Origin: Papiliotrema nemorosa
Taxonomy: Eukaryota > Basidiomycota > Tremellomycetes > Tremellales > Rhynchogastremaceae
Direction: 5' to 3'
Assembly (NCBI GenBank): GCA_032158125.1
Contig: JASKOT010000060.1
Span: forward strand, 1-45,221
Length of the DNA: 45,221 nt
Shown here: positions 1 to 9,094 of the stretch, piece by piece
Layout of the letters: each line of letters opens with the position of its first letter
How positions within the stretch are numbered: position 1 is the stretch's first letter
Position numbers and translations under genes: made by a program
The notes under the pieces: generated by a model
Told to the model about the DNA's origin: nothing
The model's database searches: none
What the model saw: only the letters and a program-made list of their open reading frames with translations

Positions 1-141
1 GCCGCGTTCTGCAGCAGCAAGGAGTCTCTTTCTTACTGCTTCAAATGACACCTGCAGCTCCTTCCCTATGCTTGTGTACGAGATGCCTCGCTTTCTCATC
101 TCTATAGCTCGTCCCATCTTTGTTGGTAAAAGCTTGACCAT
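1..141 (-). CDS. Partial helix-turn-helix protein, N-terminal end only
   Basis: An open frame starts at an ATG on the minus strand (139-141) and runs off the left edge with no stop, giving 47 residues. From about residue 10 it reads as an amphipathic tri-helical pattern (RAIEMRKRGISY, then SIGKEL, then VRKRLL). This resembles the homeodomain-like helix-turn-helix of DNA-binding proteins or of some transposases. There is a second in-frame ATG at 115-117. No further family can be assigned from so short a piece, and an upstream exon or a chance ORF are both possible. Confidence 0.4.
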   Translation of the reverse strand, partial: MVKLLPTKMGRAIEMRKRGISYTSIGKELQVSFEAVRKRLLAAAERG

Positions 142-1342
142 GATTGAATATGAGGAAGGGTGACAAAAGCGCTATGAAGTTGATGGATGATAGAGGACAG
201 TCATCATTTTGTGACGTCACGCCACCTACAACTTTTCTCGGATCCCTACTGTAAGGATGACCTTTATCCGCGTGACCCGATAGCGTTTCATCAGTCTGCC
301 TGAATAATGCATCACAGAGCTGGTGCGAGGGTCGACCGCTTTCTATAATCTCGAGCAAGACAACTCATCCTCAAATACTGGACGGCATTGTATGCAGCTC
401 CTTTCCACTTGAGCACTGCTCAATTTTTGCGGCGAGCCTAGGATACCTTCTGCGTAGACAGTCCATTGTGGGCGTGTGGCGACTCGCCTCAGGTACCATC
501 AAGGGGTACATCGACCGTTCCACACACACAAAGCGGATCAGAGAGCACATTGTCCATGGAACAGCACGACAACACTTCGCTGCGTCTTCAGAATAGGGAG
601 GACAGGTGAGCATATATAAACAAGCTGTAGCGATGGGAAACATCCCCATCTACGACCATCATCGACTCTAATCTTGTCAATACTGATTCTGATCCGCTCA
701 CCGGTCATCCCGGCAAATCACCCCCAAGCCATCATCAAGTGATCACCCCTCGGTTGCCACTCCACCCGACCATCCGCCATCACCCTCTTACCCCTTGAGC
801 GACATCAAACCTTCATCATATCGTCCGACCTTGACACCTATACGCCAGCCATCTTGAGATAATCCTCAAGAGGTAACCACCACCTTGACGACCGGCATAG
901 CTGAGTACAGAGAGTCCCACAAGGAGCAGTGAAACAGTCCCCTCAGACTTGCTGTCCCGCTGAACTACGAATTACCTCTTCCTACCTACTCGTAGGTGAT
1001 CTTTTACCGCTTGCAGGGTACAGTCATCCGTGACCCGACGATCTAAACCAGGATATAACAGGAGCGACCCCTTGCCATATTCTCAGGATCCTCATCTGCT
1101 GCCTGTAGCTCAGTTATAACTAATCCACATATCATGGTGGGTGCAGTCTCCTCGCACCGATCAAATCGATATTGACCATACCTCATTCATATAAATCTCA
1201 TCCACCTCGACTCAAATCTCTCTCGACTGGTAACGACCACGACAAACACCATCACAAATCTCATAAACGGTCAAAATCCCTTCCGATCGATACCCTTTCA
1301 AAACCTTCCATTGTCCTCCCGAATCCAACTCATCCTTCCACC
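142..1342 (+). promoter_or_regulatory. Promoter and long 5' leader of the Gly/Met-rich gene
   Basis: No convincing gene lies here. A TATA-like TATATAAA sits at 613-620. A short ORF (ATG at 633, 12 codons) follows closely. From about 661 to 1133 there is no ATG on the plus strand, as expected of a scanned 5' leader. The first ATG (1134-1136) opens a 13-codon ORF ending at 1175. The next ATG is 1343, taken as the gene start. The 92-codon minus-strand ORF at 371-649 has no recognisable features. Confidence 0.45.
1134..1175 (+). other. Possible uORF upstream of the Gly/Met-rich gene
   Basis: A 13-codon ORF (MVGAVSSHRSNRY, then TGA) begins at the first ATG after an ATG-free leader of about 470 nt. 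It ends 167 nt before the next ATG at 1343, so reinitiation is possible. The main frame is also open, without an ATG, back to 1124, so an N-terminal extension from a near-cognate start such as TTG at 1172 cannot be excluded. Confidence 0.35.
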
Positions 1343-2471
1343 ATGACGACCCGCCCCTCCCATTCTTCTGCCTCAACCTCTCAACCACAATCGCATGCCA
1401 AACGCCGCCCGCTGACACCACCACCTCCTGCGCCTCGTGCACCCGGTATGCCACTCCTCGACAAACCACCATACGACCAACACTGGCGCGACTATTATCC
1501 CGCCCCTCCGCTCGGCGACGACCAAGTTCTCCCCAAACCTCCACATGGTATACGCCTCTATTCGACTAAATGGCAAAATGAAAATATACCGAAACTGGTC
1601 CGCGATCGCGCTCGGCGGGAACACAATGAAACGTTGCAAAAACAGGCATTTTACGGACCGGGAATGGGAATGATGGGTGGAATGGGAGGTATGTATCCGG
1701 GTATGGGGATGGGTATGATGCCTGGAATGATGGGACCGATGGGTATGGGTAGTATGGGAATGTACGGAGTGAGTTGTGAAGTTCAGTCGTTCGATTCCAG
1801 CTGAAGAGCGTAGATGCCGAGGTACGGTCAGGCCGGGTGAGTCTTGCGGCTGTCAGTGCAACAGGACACTCCTCACTCATGGAAGCATGTATCCAGGGAT
1901 GGGATACGGCTATTCGTGAGCTCTTCCTTAGCGCTCAACGCAGAGAGCTGATGTCTCAGAGGATACGGGGGGTAAGCAATGACTAGGAGAATGCCGTACC
2001 TTGAGCTGAACAAAGGATAGGATGTATGACCCAATGATGGGATATGGTGTCAGTACCACTCCTCCCCTGTCCTCCCTCAGCTGTCAAAATCCGCATCAGC
2101 ACCTCTGACGCGCAGGCGCCACCTGCCTCTATGTTTGTAGATGAGAACCCGGACGCTCACCGGTAAGTCGACGAACCCTCTCTCTATACCTTGATACGAT
2201 GCTCGGCATCCTTTCATTAATTCTGCCTTTGACAAAGGAAAGGTGAGAAAAGACTGACCCGGCAGTATCGAACATGCTTACCGACAATCCATGCCAGATT
2301 CCTACGGTGTCGGTCTTGGTATGATGGGAGGAATGGGCGGAGGAATGGGTATCAACAATCTACCAGGAAGTCAGATGATGTTGTACGGGCGGGGAATGAA
2401 CTATGGGGTGAGTGGATCAATAGATATGACGCTCTAATGCTGACTGATAGCAACAGGGATGGTATGCGTGA
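1343..2471 (+). CDS. Gly/Met/Tyr-rich protein with micro-exons, unknown function
   Basis: Proposed exons are 1343-1768, 1814-1836, 1886-1915, 1960-1971, 2021-2048, 2116-2162, 2266-2407 and 2457-2471. All junctions keep phase and the model ends GWYA-stop. The N-terminal part is Pro/Ser-rich. A more conserved-looking segment follows (YDQHWRDYYPAPPLGDDQ and KWQNENIPKLVRDRARREHN), then low-complexity GMGMMGGMGGMYPGMG-type repeats. The tail contains VDENPDAHR and a second MGGMGGGMG block. There is no signal peptide, membrane segment or known domain. ATG 1343 is the first ATG in frame with CACC upstream, but the coding-like frame extends 5' without an ATG, so the N terminus may be longer. Function is not assigned. 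Confidence 0.6.
1960..1971 (+). other. 12-nt micro-exon
   Basis: This is an internal exon of the Gly/Met-rich gene. It is flanked by CTGATGTCTCAG upstream and GTAAGC downstream. It carries phase from 1915 to 2021 and encodes part of the GYGG repeat. Skipping it would remove four codons without shifting frame. Confidence 0.5.
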
Positions 2472-2801
2472 GCTCGCGGCGCGAACGCGAATGGAGAATA
2501 TTGAAATTGGTTACTCAATTTGAAAGCAGAACCGTCGAGAAGCCTGATCTAGACGAGGGAGTAATTTCAACGTGTATTCATGTATACTATCTGGAGCCTC
2601 TGCAACGTCGATGACCCTAAGGCGAGTGCGTGGGTCGAGACTCAAGTAGGTCGACGCCAGGCAGGTGTCGAATGAGCCGTTGAGGAAGCTCCTTCCAAGT
2701 GCCACAGTCCTTCAAACACCGATTAGTTCCGCCACTCATTCACCTCTTCACTGACCCATCGCCTTGCATCTATTACACCTATAGACGACCTAGCATCCAC
2801 C
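2472..2801. other. Intergenic, 330 bp
   Basis: This stretch holds the 3' flank of the Gly/Met-rich gene and the promoter of the complex I subunit gene. It is pyrimidine-rich near 2730-2800, just before the start codon. No RNA gene or element is visible. Confidence 0.5.
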
Positions 2802-3695
2802 ATGTCGGCCCAAGCAGCTTCAGGCGAGAAGACGCACGCTCAACTGTTCTACCCTTCGTACCCGCTCATCGACTCTGATCCGCATTTCAAACGAGTGGTG
2901 CGATACCTCCGTCCGACCGATTATGCCATCTGGGCCGGGTTTACCGGTGCTGCTCCAGCAATCTTCTCCCTATGGGGTGAGTTATCCCGCTACGGAACGG
3001 AGTAGAAGAGGGGGACATAGAAGAGGGTTAGACTGATTGTTAGACCGAGTGGATTTCGCGGGTGGAACGGCTAAACAGATGAGGGCGGGTATGAGGTTAT
3101 CTGCCGTGGGTGGATTCGTCACTGGTTTCTTATACGTCTACCAACAATCTTCCCGTAAGTCACCCCCACCCACCTCTCATCGGTCCTATTCAAAGGGTAT
3201 CTTCCAAGCCGACTATCGCAACCTTCCTTGACGCGATGAGATGGAAGACTGACTGTAGTCCGATTCTGGGGCTGGAAAGAGAATGCAAGGGAAGACGCCA
3301 TGGACCGAGCGGAATTATCAGCAAGAGTCAAAAAGGGCTTACCGATCTATGGAGCTTCTCAACTGGAGCCTTATATGCAGGGTGTAGCGGCTAGGAACAG
3401 TACGGGATCTCAGTTGTTTTTGGGTATTCTGCCAATGTGAGTGGGATCGAGACACATTGATTGTTGGGCACGGGCGGTAGAAGGCGGTGTGATGGACGCG
3501 CAGAGGAGAACTGGGTGACGACTCTGAGTCTATGGGCCAATAACGGAAGATAGGTACCATTTGCGGTGGAAGAATCGGCGGACGACCTGTCATCACATCG
3601 GGAACAATTCACTGACCCCTAGGTTCAACTTTGTCAACCACAACAACCACGGAGTCGACGTGACGGAACGATACGGTGCTCCAAAATCAACATAG
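2802..3695 (+). CDS. NADH:ubiquinone oxidoreductase (complex I) 21 kDa-type accessory subunit
   Basis: Exons are 2802-2976, 3044-3154, 3259-3436 and 3623-3695, giving 178 residues. The N-terminal block FYPSYPLIDSDPHFKRVVRY followed by LRPTDYA matches the fungal complex I 21 kDa (20.9 kDa, NUXM-type) family. A hydrophobic stretch (WAGFTGAAPAIFSLW) and a second one (SAVGGFVTGFLYVYQ) suggest membrane-arm association at the mitochondrial inner membrane. The C-terminal half (VRFWGWKENAREDAMDR through NFVNHNNHGVDVTERYG) fits the family's C-terminal domain. The role is structural in the respiratory chain, not catalytic. The ATG has a good CACC context. The third intron (186 nt) is long for this window. 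Confidence 0.85.
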
Positions 3696-4116
3696 GACCA
3701 GTTTTCCCACCCCCTCTCACCCTTCGAGCACCTTGTTGCATCATCCGCACCACAAATAACCCTGGATGCTCAAAGAGTACTCGGTGACTATTCGGTGTAA
3801 ATACCCCCACAATGAATAACAGCGATGGATCGATAGACACCTTCGCAATGTACAATACCCCCATGCATGATGTCAAATACCACCAGGTTTAAATGTCTTG
3901 ACATACGATGGGTATCTTAAATATGCACTCATCGTGATGCAGGCTATACTACAGGAGTTGCAGGTGACATACTTCTACACGGAACATCATGCATCTCGCT
4001 TCGCTCTCCCTCCTCACTCTTAATCCAGCTGGTCCAATCTCGGATCTGACCCTTCTGCGGTGACGACAGACGGTCCGGCCGTCGAGTCCGCCGCGGTAGG
4101 CGCAGCAGCAGATCCA
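3696..4116. other. Convergent 3' flanks, 421 bp
   Basis: This is the space between two convergent genes, the complex I subunit and the RING protein. It contains AT-richer sequence near 3880-3960, probably 3' UTRs and polyadenylation signals. Minus-strand ORFs here lack any protein-like features. Confidence 0.5.
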
Positions 4117-6820
4117 TCACCAGTCTTCTTCACTTCGACCGCTGTTATCAGCCTTGATCCTTGTCGAAGTAGGCATAGGCTCACCTTCAGATCTGCAAGC
4201 AGGACAAGAATTCCTTCCTGAGCTCAACCAATGATCCACGCAATCTTTGTGGAACGCATGTCGACACTTCAACACTCTACACTCTTCCTCTTCCTCGTAA
4301 TCTCCCAAACAGACCAGACACCTCTCTACACAATTCTCCAATACCTTGCCTTCTGCGCCCAGTTTTGCGATGTCACTTGCAGGGATCACTTCCAGTCCCG
4401 AGTTTTCAATATCCTCTTTACTGGCCGTGGGGGGTTTGCCAGGACCAAGAAGCTCACTGACTAGAGCCATCTCTTCGTCGGTTAATGGCCCACCGGACAT
4501 CAAGTTTGGGATAGATAAGACAGGATGAGAGCGTGGGTAGTAACCTCCAACAACAAACACTAGATACGTATTCATCGGACCAACAGGACGTGGAGGTGGA
4601 CGCGGTTGAAAGCGGTTCAACAAGCGTTCTCGGATGCTTCGACGTTCATTTCCTGCCGAAGATCCGGGTATGGGTGTAGCAGGCCGGTCTGAGATGGTGC
4701 GAGTAAGGGTAGGCGGTGAAGGCCCAGACGCGCTAGTTGAGGTGATGGTCTCGGAACTGCTGGTTGAGCTGTCGGAAGGAGCACTGGTCGACACATCGGT
4801 AGCGTCTGCGGGCACATTACCGTTGGTAAAGGGGAAACCAGGGTGTCCGACCAACTCATCAGTCGTCATTGTCGGGTCGTGAGCTAGCGATCTGACGCCG
4901 ACAAAGATGCAGGGAACCATTCCGTTCGGATCGTCTGTCCCGGCCTGTTGCTCCGGATCCCCATCTTGCACCGGGGGGAAGCGGTGCGCTCTGAAAAAGT
5001 TGAGTCGTCGTGGAGTTCCATCCTCCCCTCCCGAGACACCGTATCGACGTGCAGGATCATCGGCTCGAATCTGACCGGCTTGATGATGAAAGGTGGGAAT
5101 AGGTGCACCAATCTCGCTTGAAGCGGGACTGGCCCCTTGCTCTGACGCAATAGCTGCCTCGTTGGTCGCCTCTCCATGCGAAGCCGCGACAGGTTCATTC
5201 GCGGCGCCCGTTGGAACGGGAGTTGGAGACGCGTCCACATCGTTTGAAGCCGGTCCTGCTGCATTGGCCTCTGAGTCCGGCGCATTAGGTTGACCGCTTG
5301 CGGGAGGAGTGGCAAACTCCCTGACGGCACCAACAATATCTCCCTGCATCCCTTCCAAGAATCGCTGGAAGTCATCCGAGATGGCACTGGTATCAACAGC
5401 AGGAGCGGCGTCGGGGACAATAACACCCATCATGGTTGACGACCCTTGCTCTGCTGCTCGTCGATTACGCAGTGCATTCCGCAGATAGTCACCCAAAGCA
5501 GATTCGACGGTAGGAGGATTCCTTCGGTTTGGCCGTATTCGATCCAAGAAATTGGAGATGGCGTTCCCTGATGGCCTGGTCTCCTGGGTATTGTGATTGG
5601 GTGCTAAGAGGGTTGTAGCGGTAGCTGACGCGGCCACGCTGTCTGTCAGTTTCTAGAGGTGCCTGAACGGTGGAGTAAGCTCACGTGAGGAGTCCACTGA
5701 TCATTCTCGCCTGTGATTCCAACGGGTCATCGTTGCCATTTTGAGTGGTGACCGCTGTGTCATCCCTGCTCAGTCGATCAAGCTCAGATTCACCGTTGAG
5801 CGGAGAGGACAGGGCACTGTCTGAGGCGCTCCTCTGTCTGACTGGCGTTGGCCGGCTAGGAGGTCCACTTTGCGCATCCTGCTGTTGATCTGGTCCAGGC
5901 ACACGGGTCGTCTGTGCGAGACCTTGTATCACGAGCACAGCGCCGGTGGGTATCCTCCCCACAGGAGTACGAGCGGCTCCATTAGGGTTCGGAGCCGGCT
6001 CAGAAGTTCCAATATGTGCTGCCGCATGGGATCCTGCTGAACTCTCTGGCGCCGGTATAGCAACTCCCCCAGTGGAAGCGGCCGCTTCTACCCTTTCCAG
6101 CTCTTGCAACCTTCTTCGAGCTTCATCCAGTTCGGTCCTTGTATTCGCCAGACTGGTCCTCGCCTCGTCCAGTCTCCTGGCAAATTCATCCACTTCACTG
6201 GCCGTACCGAGAGTAGGGGGTGTTGTAGCGGGAGAAGAGGCGCTGATACCCAAGAAGGAGTAAAGCCTCTCTGACAGTCTGTTTGGTGACTCTAGAGGTA
6301 AAGATTGACGACGTAGCCTGCTGAGACGCTCTTGGGCTGTCGGACCGTTGGGTGTGGTCGATGCCCAATCGGGTCCGAGTGTATCTGAGATAGTCGATAG
6401 GGTGCGTAATCGATCGGGAAGAAGTAGATCGGGAGATCCAGGCGGAGGAGAGGTGATGCCTGGTGAAGAGATCGGTGGTGCTAGTGTAGGGATGACAGGA
6501 GAAAGAGGGCCAGAGGGAGGTGTGGGTGAGGTGATGTGTTCATTGGTTGGCGGTGGAGAAGACCCTTCGACTCTTCGTTTCTTCTGCTCCCCATCGGCTG
6601 ACACACTACTTCCCGCTCTGTTCCTCTTGGACGAGTCTCGTCGGGTCATGGCTGATAGCCGCCTCAGAGAGGAGAATCGAGAGGTGGACAGAGGATTCGA
6701 AGAGGAGCTAGCGGAAGAAGGAGGGCGTAAAGGAGGTCGAGCGGGTCTGGGTGAAGTGGACGACGACGATGACGGGGGCGAAGTGGATGGTCGACTCGGG
6801 TGTGACTGTGATGAGCCCAT
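4117..6820 (-). CDS. Putatively N-myristoylated RING-H2 E3 ubiquitin ligase
   Basis: Two exons (6820-5685 and 5638-4117) joined by a 46-nt intron encode 885 residues. The start MGSSQSHPS fits the N-myristoylation consensus (Met-Gly, Ser at position 6). The in-frame upstream extension has only TTG, so ATG 6818-6820 is chosen. Residues to about 200 are Ser/Pro-rich with a basic RRDSSKRNR and KKRR patch. Residues about 205-245 form a heptad-like coiled coil (EFARRLDEARTSLANTRTEL). A long disordered region follows. A RING-H2 finger lies at about 819-860 (CLVC, CRHAFHKDC, CPAC), near the C terminus. The family transfers ubiquitin from E2 enzymes, and a myristoyl anchor would place it on a membrane. 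Substrates are unknown. It shares a divergent promoter with ATS1. Confidence 0.8.
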
Positions 6821-7341
6821 TGTGGATGTATATATAATAAGGATTCTATCGAATTGCTTGATCAAGGCAATCGATATAGTGGATAAGAGAGGAAGCTGAT
6901 AGGCGGCGGCGAGGCGATGAGGAGAAGTGTTCGATCGGTCACAGATTGGTCCGTCCCTGCGTTCTCCGGGTTTATCTCGTCTCTCGGAGCTGGTCGTAAC
7001 GAGCTATCGCAAGTCATACACAAGGACAAGGTCAGACAAAGTCATGCGAAGAAAGGTTTCGAAGGGTGGAAGAGAGGTGGAAGAGGGGTAGATGATGTGA
7101 TCTAATCAGCTTGCTAATCAGAAGTGCATATCTGTTGACCACCCATCCCATCCCACCCGTATCTTCTCGAGGTCACTCTTACGACCTCGACCCTTGCTAC
7201 ACTCACCACCGGCAGCTGCCCGGTCCTCGTCAACACTGACCTTCACCCCAGATTTCGATGCATTAAGACTTCGGGACAGCCGTTTGCTTTGCAATTCCAC
7301 CGACGTCACCTCCACACGATCTTTCATCTGGGGACGATAAT
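6821..7341. promoter_or_regulatory. Divergent promoter between the RING gene and ATS1
   Basis: These 521 bp separate two divergent start codons. TATATATAATAAG lies at about 6829-6841, immediately upstream of the RING start. No long plausible ORF or RNA gene is present. Confidence 0.5.
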
Positions 7342-8649
7342 ATGGTGACCTCGCTATACGCCTGCGGGTCCAATGGCGCATCTCAGCTATCTCTCAACAA
7401 CTCTGAAGACCAATCAACACCTCTGAAATGCCAATTCGACCCCAACTTTACCCTCCCTGACCATTGGCGCATCATCGACCTGGTCTCTGCTTCTACCCAT
7501 TCCCTACTGCTCATTTCGACTGAACATGGGAATGTGCTCTTTGGCGCGGGGACGAATACCCTCGGTCAGCTCGGACCGAAATGTCTACTATGGGACGATG
7601 CGAAGCCGCAAGGGAGGTTCAAACCCGTGAGCTTTGTAAGGTCCGCAGGGCTGGTAGGCGACTGGGAACCTGTCAAGGTTGCCGTCACCTGGACAACGTC
7701 TTTTGTCGTCTATAGACGAATTAACCCAGTTGACAGTGCACAAAAAGGCGGAAGCTCGTCTGCTGTCGGATCATCGGGCTCTAGCTCTAGCGCGACCGCT
7801 GCAAAAGAAGAGCCAGAAGAGATCGTCCTCGCTTGCGGATCGAACGACTTTGGAGAACTTGGACAAGGAGGAGACAACGGGAAGGTGCCTGTGACACGAC
7901 CTTCGGATAATCCCGTACTGGTCAACGTACGTCTACAGCCCGGAGAAAGAATAGAGCATATCAAAGGCGGTCAAAGACATATCGTCGCTGTGATTCGGGG
8001 CAATGCTGGGCAACGCGTGGTGGGATGGGGAGCATCGAGGAAGGGCGAGCTGGATGGATCTTCCGGTGAACATCACAGCAAGGCACGTGCAAACTCGACG
8101 TATCGATCTACCTCGGCGCCAGTCACGATTGATCTGCCGCTAGACGCTAGCGAGGAGATTTTGGACATGGCCCTCGGCGCATCACACACTGTTATTCTGA
8201 CTTCTCAACGGAGGGTCATCGGCTGGGGAAACGATATGAAAGGTCAGATAACCGATCTTTCTTCTTGGACGGGCATCAGACAGATCGGCACGACGTGGGG
8301 AGGCACCTATGTTCTCGATGCCAATGGAGGTATCTTCTTCCAGGGATCAAGCTCGTTTGGGAATATTGGCTCTCCACTAGACGGCTCCGGGCGCCTCAAA
8401 GTCAAAGTCACGGTACCGGCGGATGTTGAGGTTGAGAAGATCACAGTGGGCTCGGAGCATCTCCTAGCCATCGTGCGGACGTCTTCAGGAGAGAAGCAAG
8501 TGATGTCAATCGGCTGGAACGAGCATGGTAATCTTGGTCTCGGCGATATAGACAACCGGGAAGAATTGGAGCGCATTCCCATGACAGGCAACATCAAGGA
8601 CGTTTGGGCCGATCTCGCGACCACTTGGATACTGGTCGATGAGCCTTGA
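7342..8649 (+). CDS. ATS1: RCC1-repeat protein, ATS1-like
   Basis: A single intron-free ORF of 435 residues. It begins with the RCC1-type blade SLYACGSNGASQLSLNN, the position and pattern seen in yeast Ats1. Further blades are visible: FGAGTNTLGQLGP, LACGSNDFGELGQGG, VVGWGASRKGELDG, VIGWGNDMKGQI, FFQGSSSFGNIGSP and MSIGWNEHGNLGLGD, consistent with a seven-bladed propeller. In yeast, Ats1 binds Kti11/Dph3 and supports diphthamide synthesis on eEF2 and Elongator-linked tRNA wobble modification. That role is taken from the family. A Ser-rich insertion (GSSSAVGSSGSSSSAT) interrupts one loop. Another RCC1-family protein is possible, but the N-terminal and C-terminal blades favour ATS1. Confidence 0.75.
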   Translation: MVTSLYACGSNGASQLSLNNSEDQSTPLKCQFDPNFTLPDHWRIIDLVSASTHSLLLISTEHGNVLFGAGTNTLGQLGPKCLLWDDAKPQGRFKPVSFVRSAGLVGDWEPVKVAVTWTTSFVVYRRINPVDSAQKGGSSSAVGSSGSSSSATAAKEEPEEIVLACGSNDFGELGQGGDNGKVPVTRPSDNPVLVNVRLQPGERIEHIKGGQRHIVAVIRGNAGQRVVGWGASRKGELDGSSGEHHSKARANSTYRSTSAPVTIDLPLDASEEILDMALGASHTVILTSQRRVIGWGNDMKGQITDLSSWTGIRQIGTTWGGTYVLDANGGIFFQGSSSFGNIGSPLDGSGRLKVKVTVPADVEVEKITVGSEHLLAIVRTSSGEKQVMSIGWNEHGNLGLGDIDNREELERIPMTGNIKDVWADLATTWILVDEP

Positions 8650-9094
8650 CCATTGGGGCCACCGATGTTCGAGGCAGTCTGTTGGTGCTCGTCATGTATA
8701 TGGGGGACGTGGCCAGGGGTCGTTTCAGGTGCGTCGAGTGATTTTATTATTCTCCGTCTCACATTTCTCTTCGACTCATTGTTCAAACTCCTTGACACGT
8801 CGGTCACTACGCATCTATTGTCTTCATCTGACAATGCAGGCTGCGAACAGGGGTCACGAAGATATGTCCAGTCAGGATTCCCCATCTCGATGTGCACCTC
8901 TTCTCATCACGCACACACACCATCCACACACCTTGGATCGTCCATCAAATTCTCTTCCTCGCGACTCCCACGGTGCTCAATCCCCCTTTCTGTGGCATAC
9001 GAGGATATTCGTCGACTGACTGAGCCGCCCTTCGAACACGCGGCAGACGTATTGGTCAAACCTTGCATTCGAAAGGATACACGCCCCCTCGTAA
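8650..9094. other. Intergenic, 445 bp
   Basis: This is the 3' flank of ATS1 and the promoter and leader of the next plus-strand gene. A CA-rich tract (ACACACACCATCCACACACC) lies at about 8912-8931. Open frames here have no recognisable content. Confidence 0.45.

Noticed and set aside
371..649. 92-codon minus-strand ORF near the left end
   Set aside because: Cys/Met-rich with no domain, no partner exons and no conserved-looking segment; it lies in the leader/promoter region.
6348..6899. 183-codon plus-strand ORF antisense to the RING gene
   Set aside because: Gly/Glu/Asp low complexity that mirrors the Pro/Ser-rich coding strand.
8307..8897. 196-codon minus-strand ORF over the ATS1 3' end
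   Set aside because: Antisense shadow of the RCC1 repeats; no independent features.
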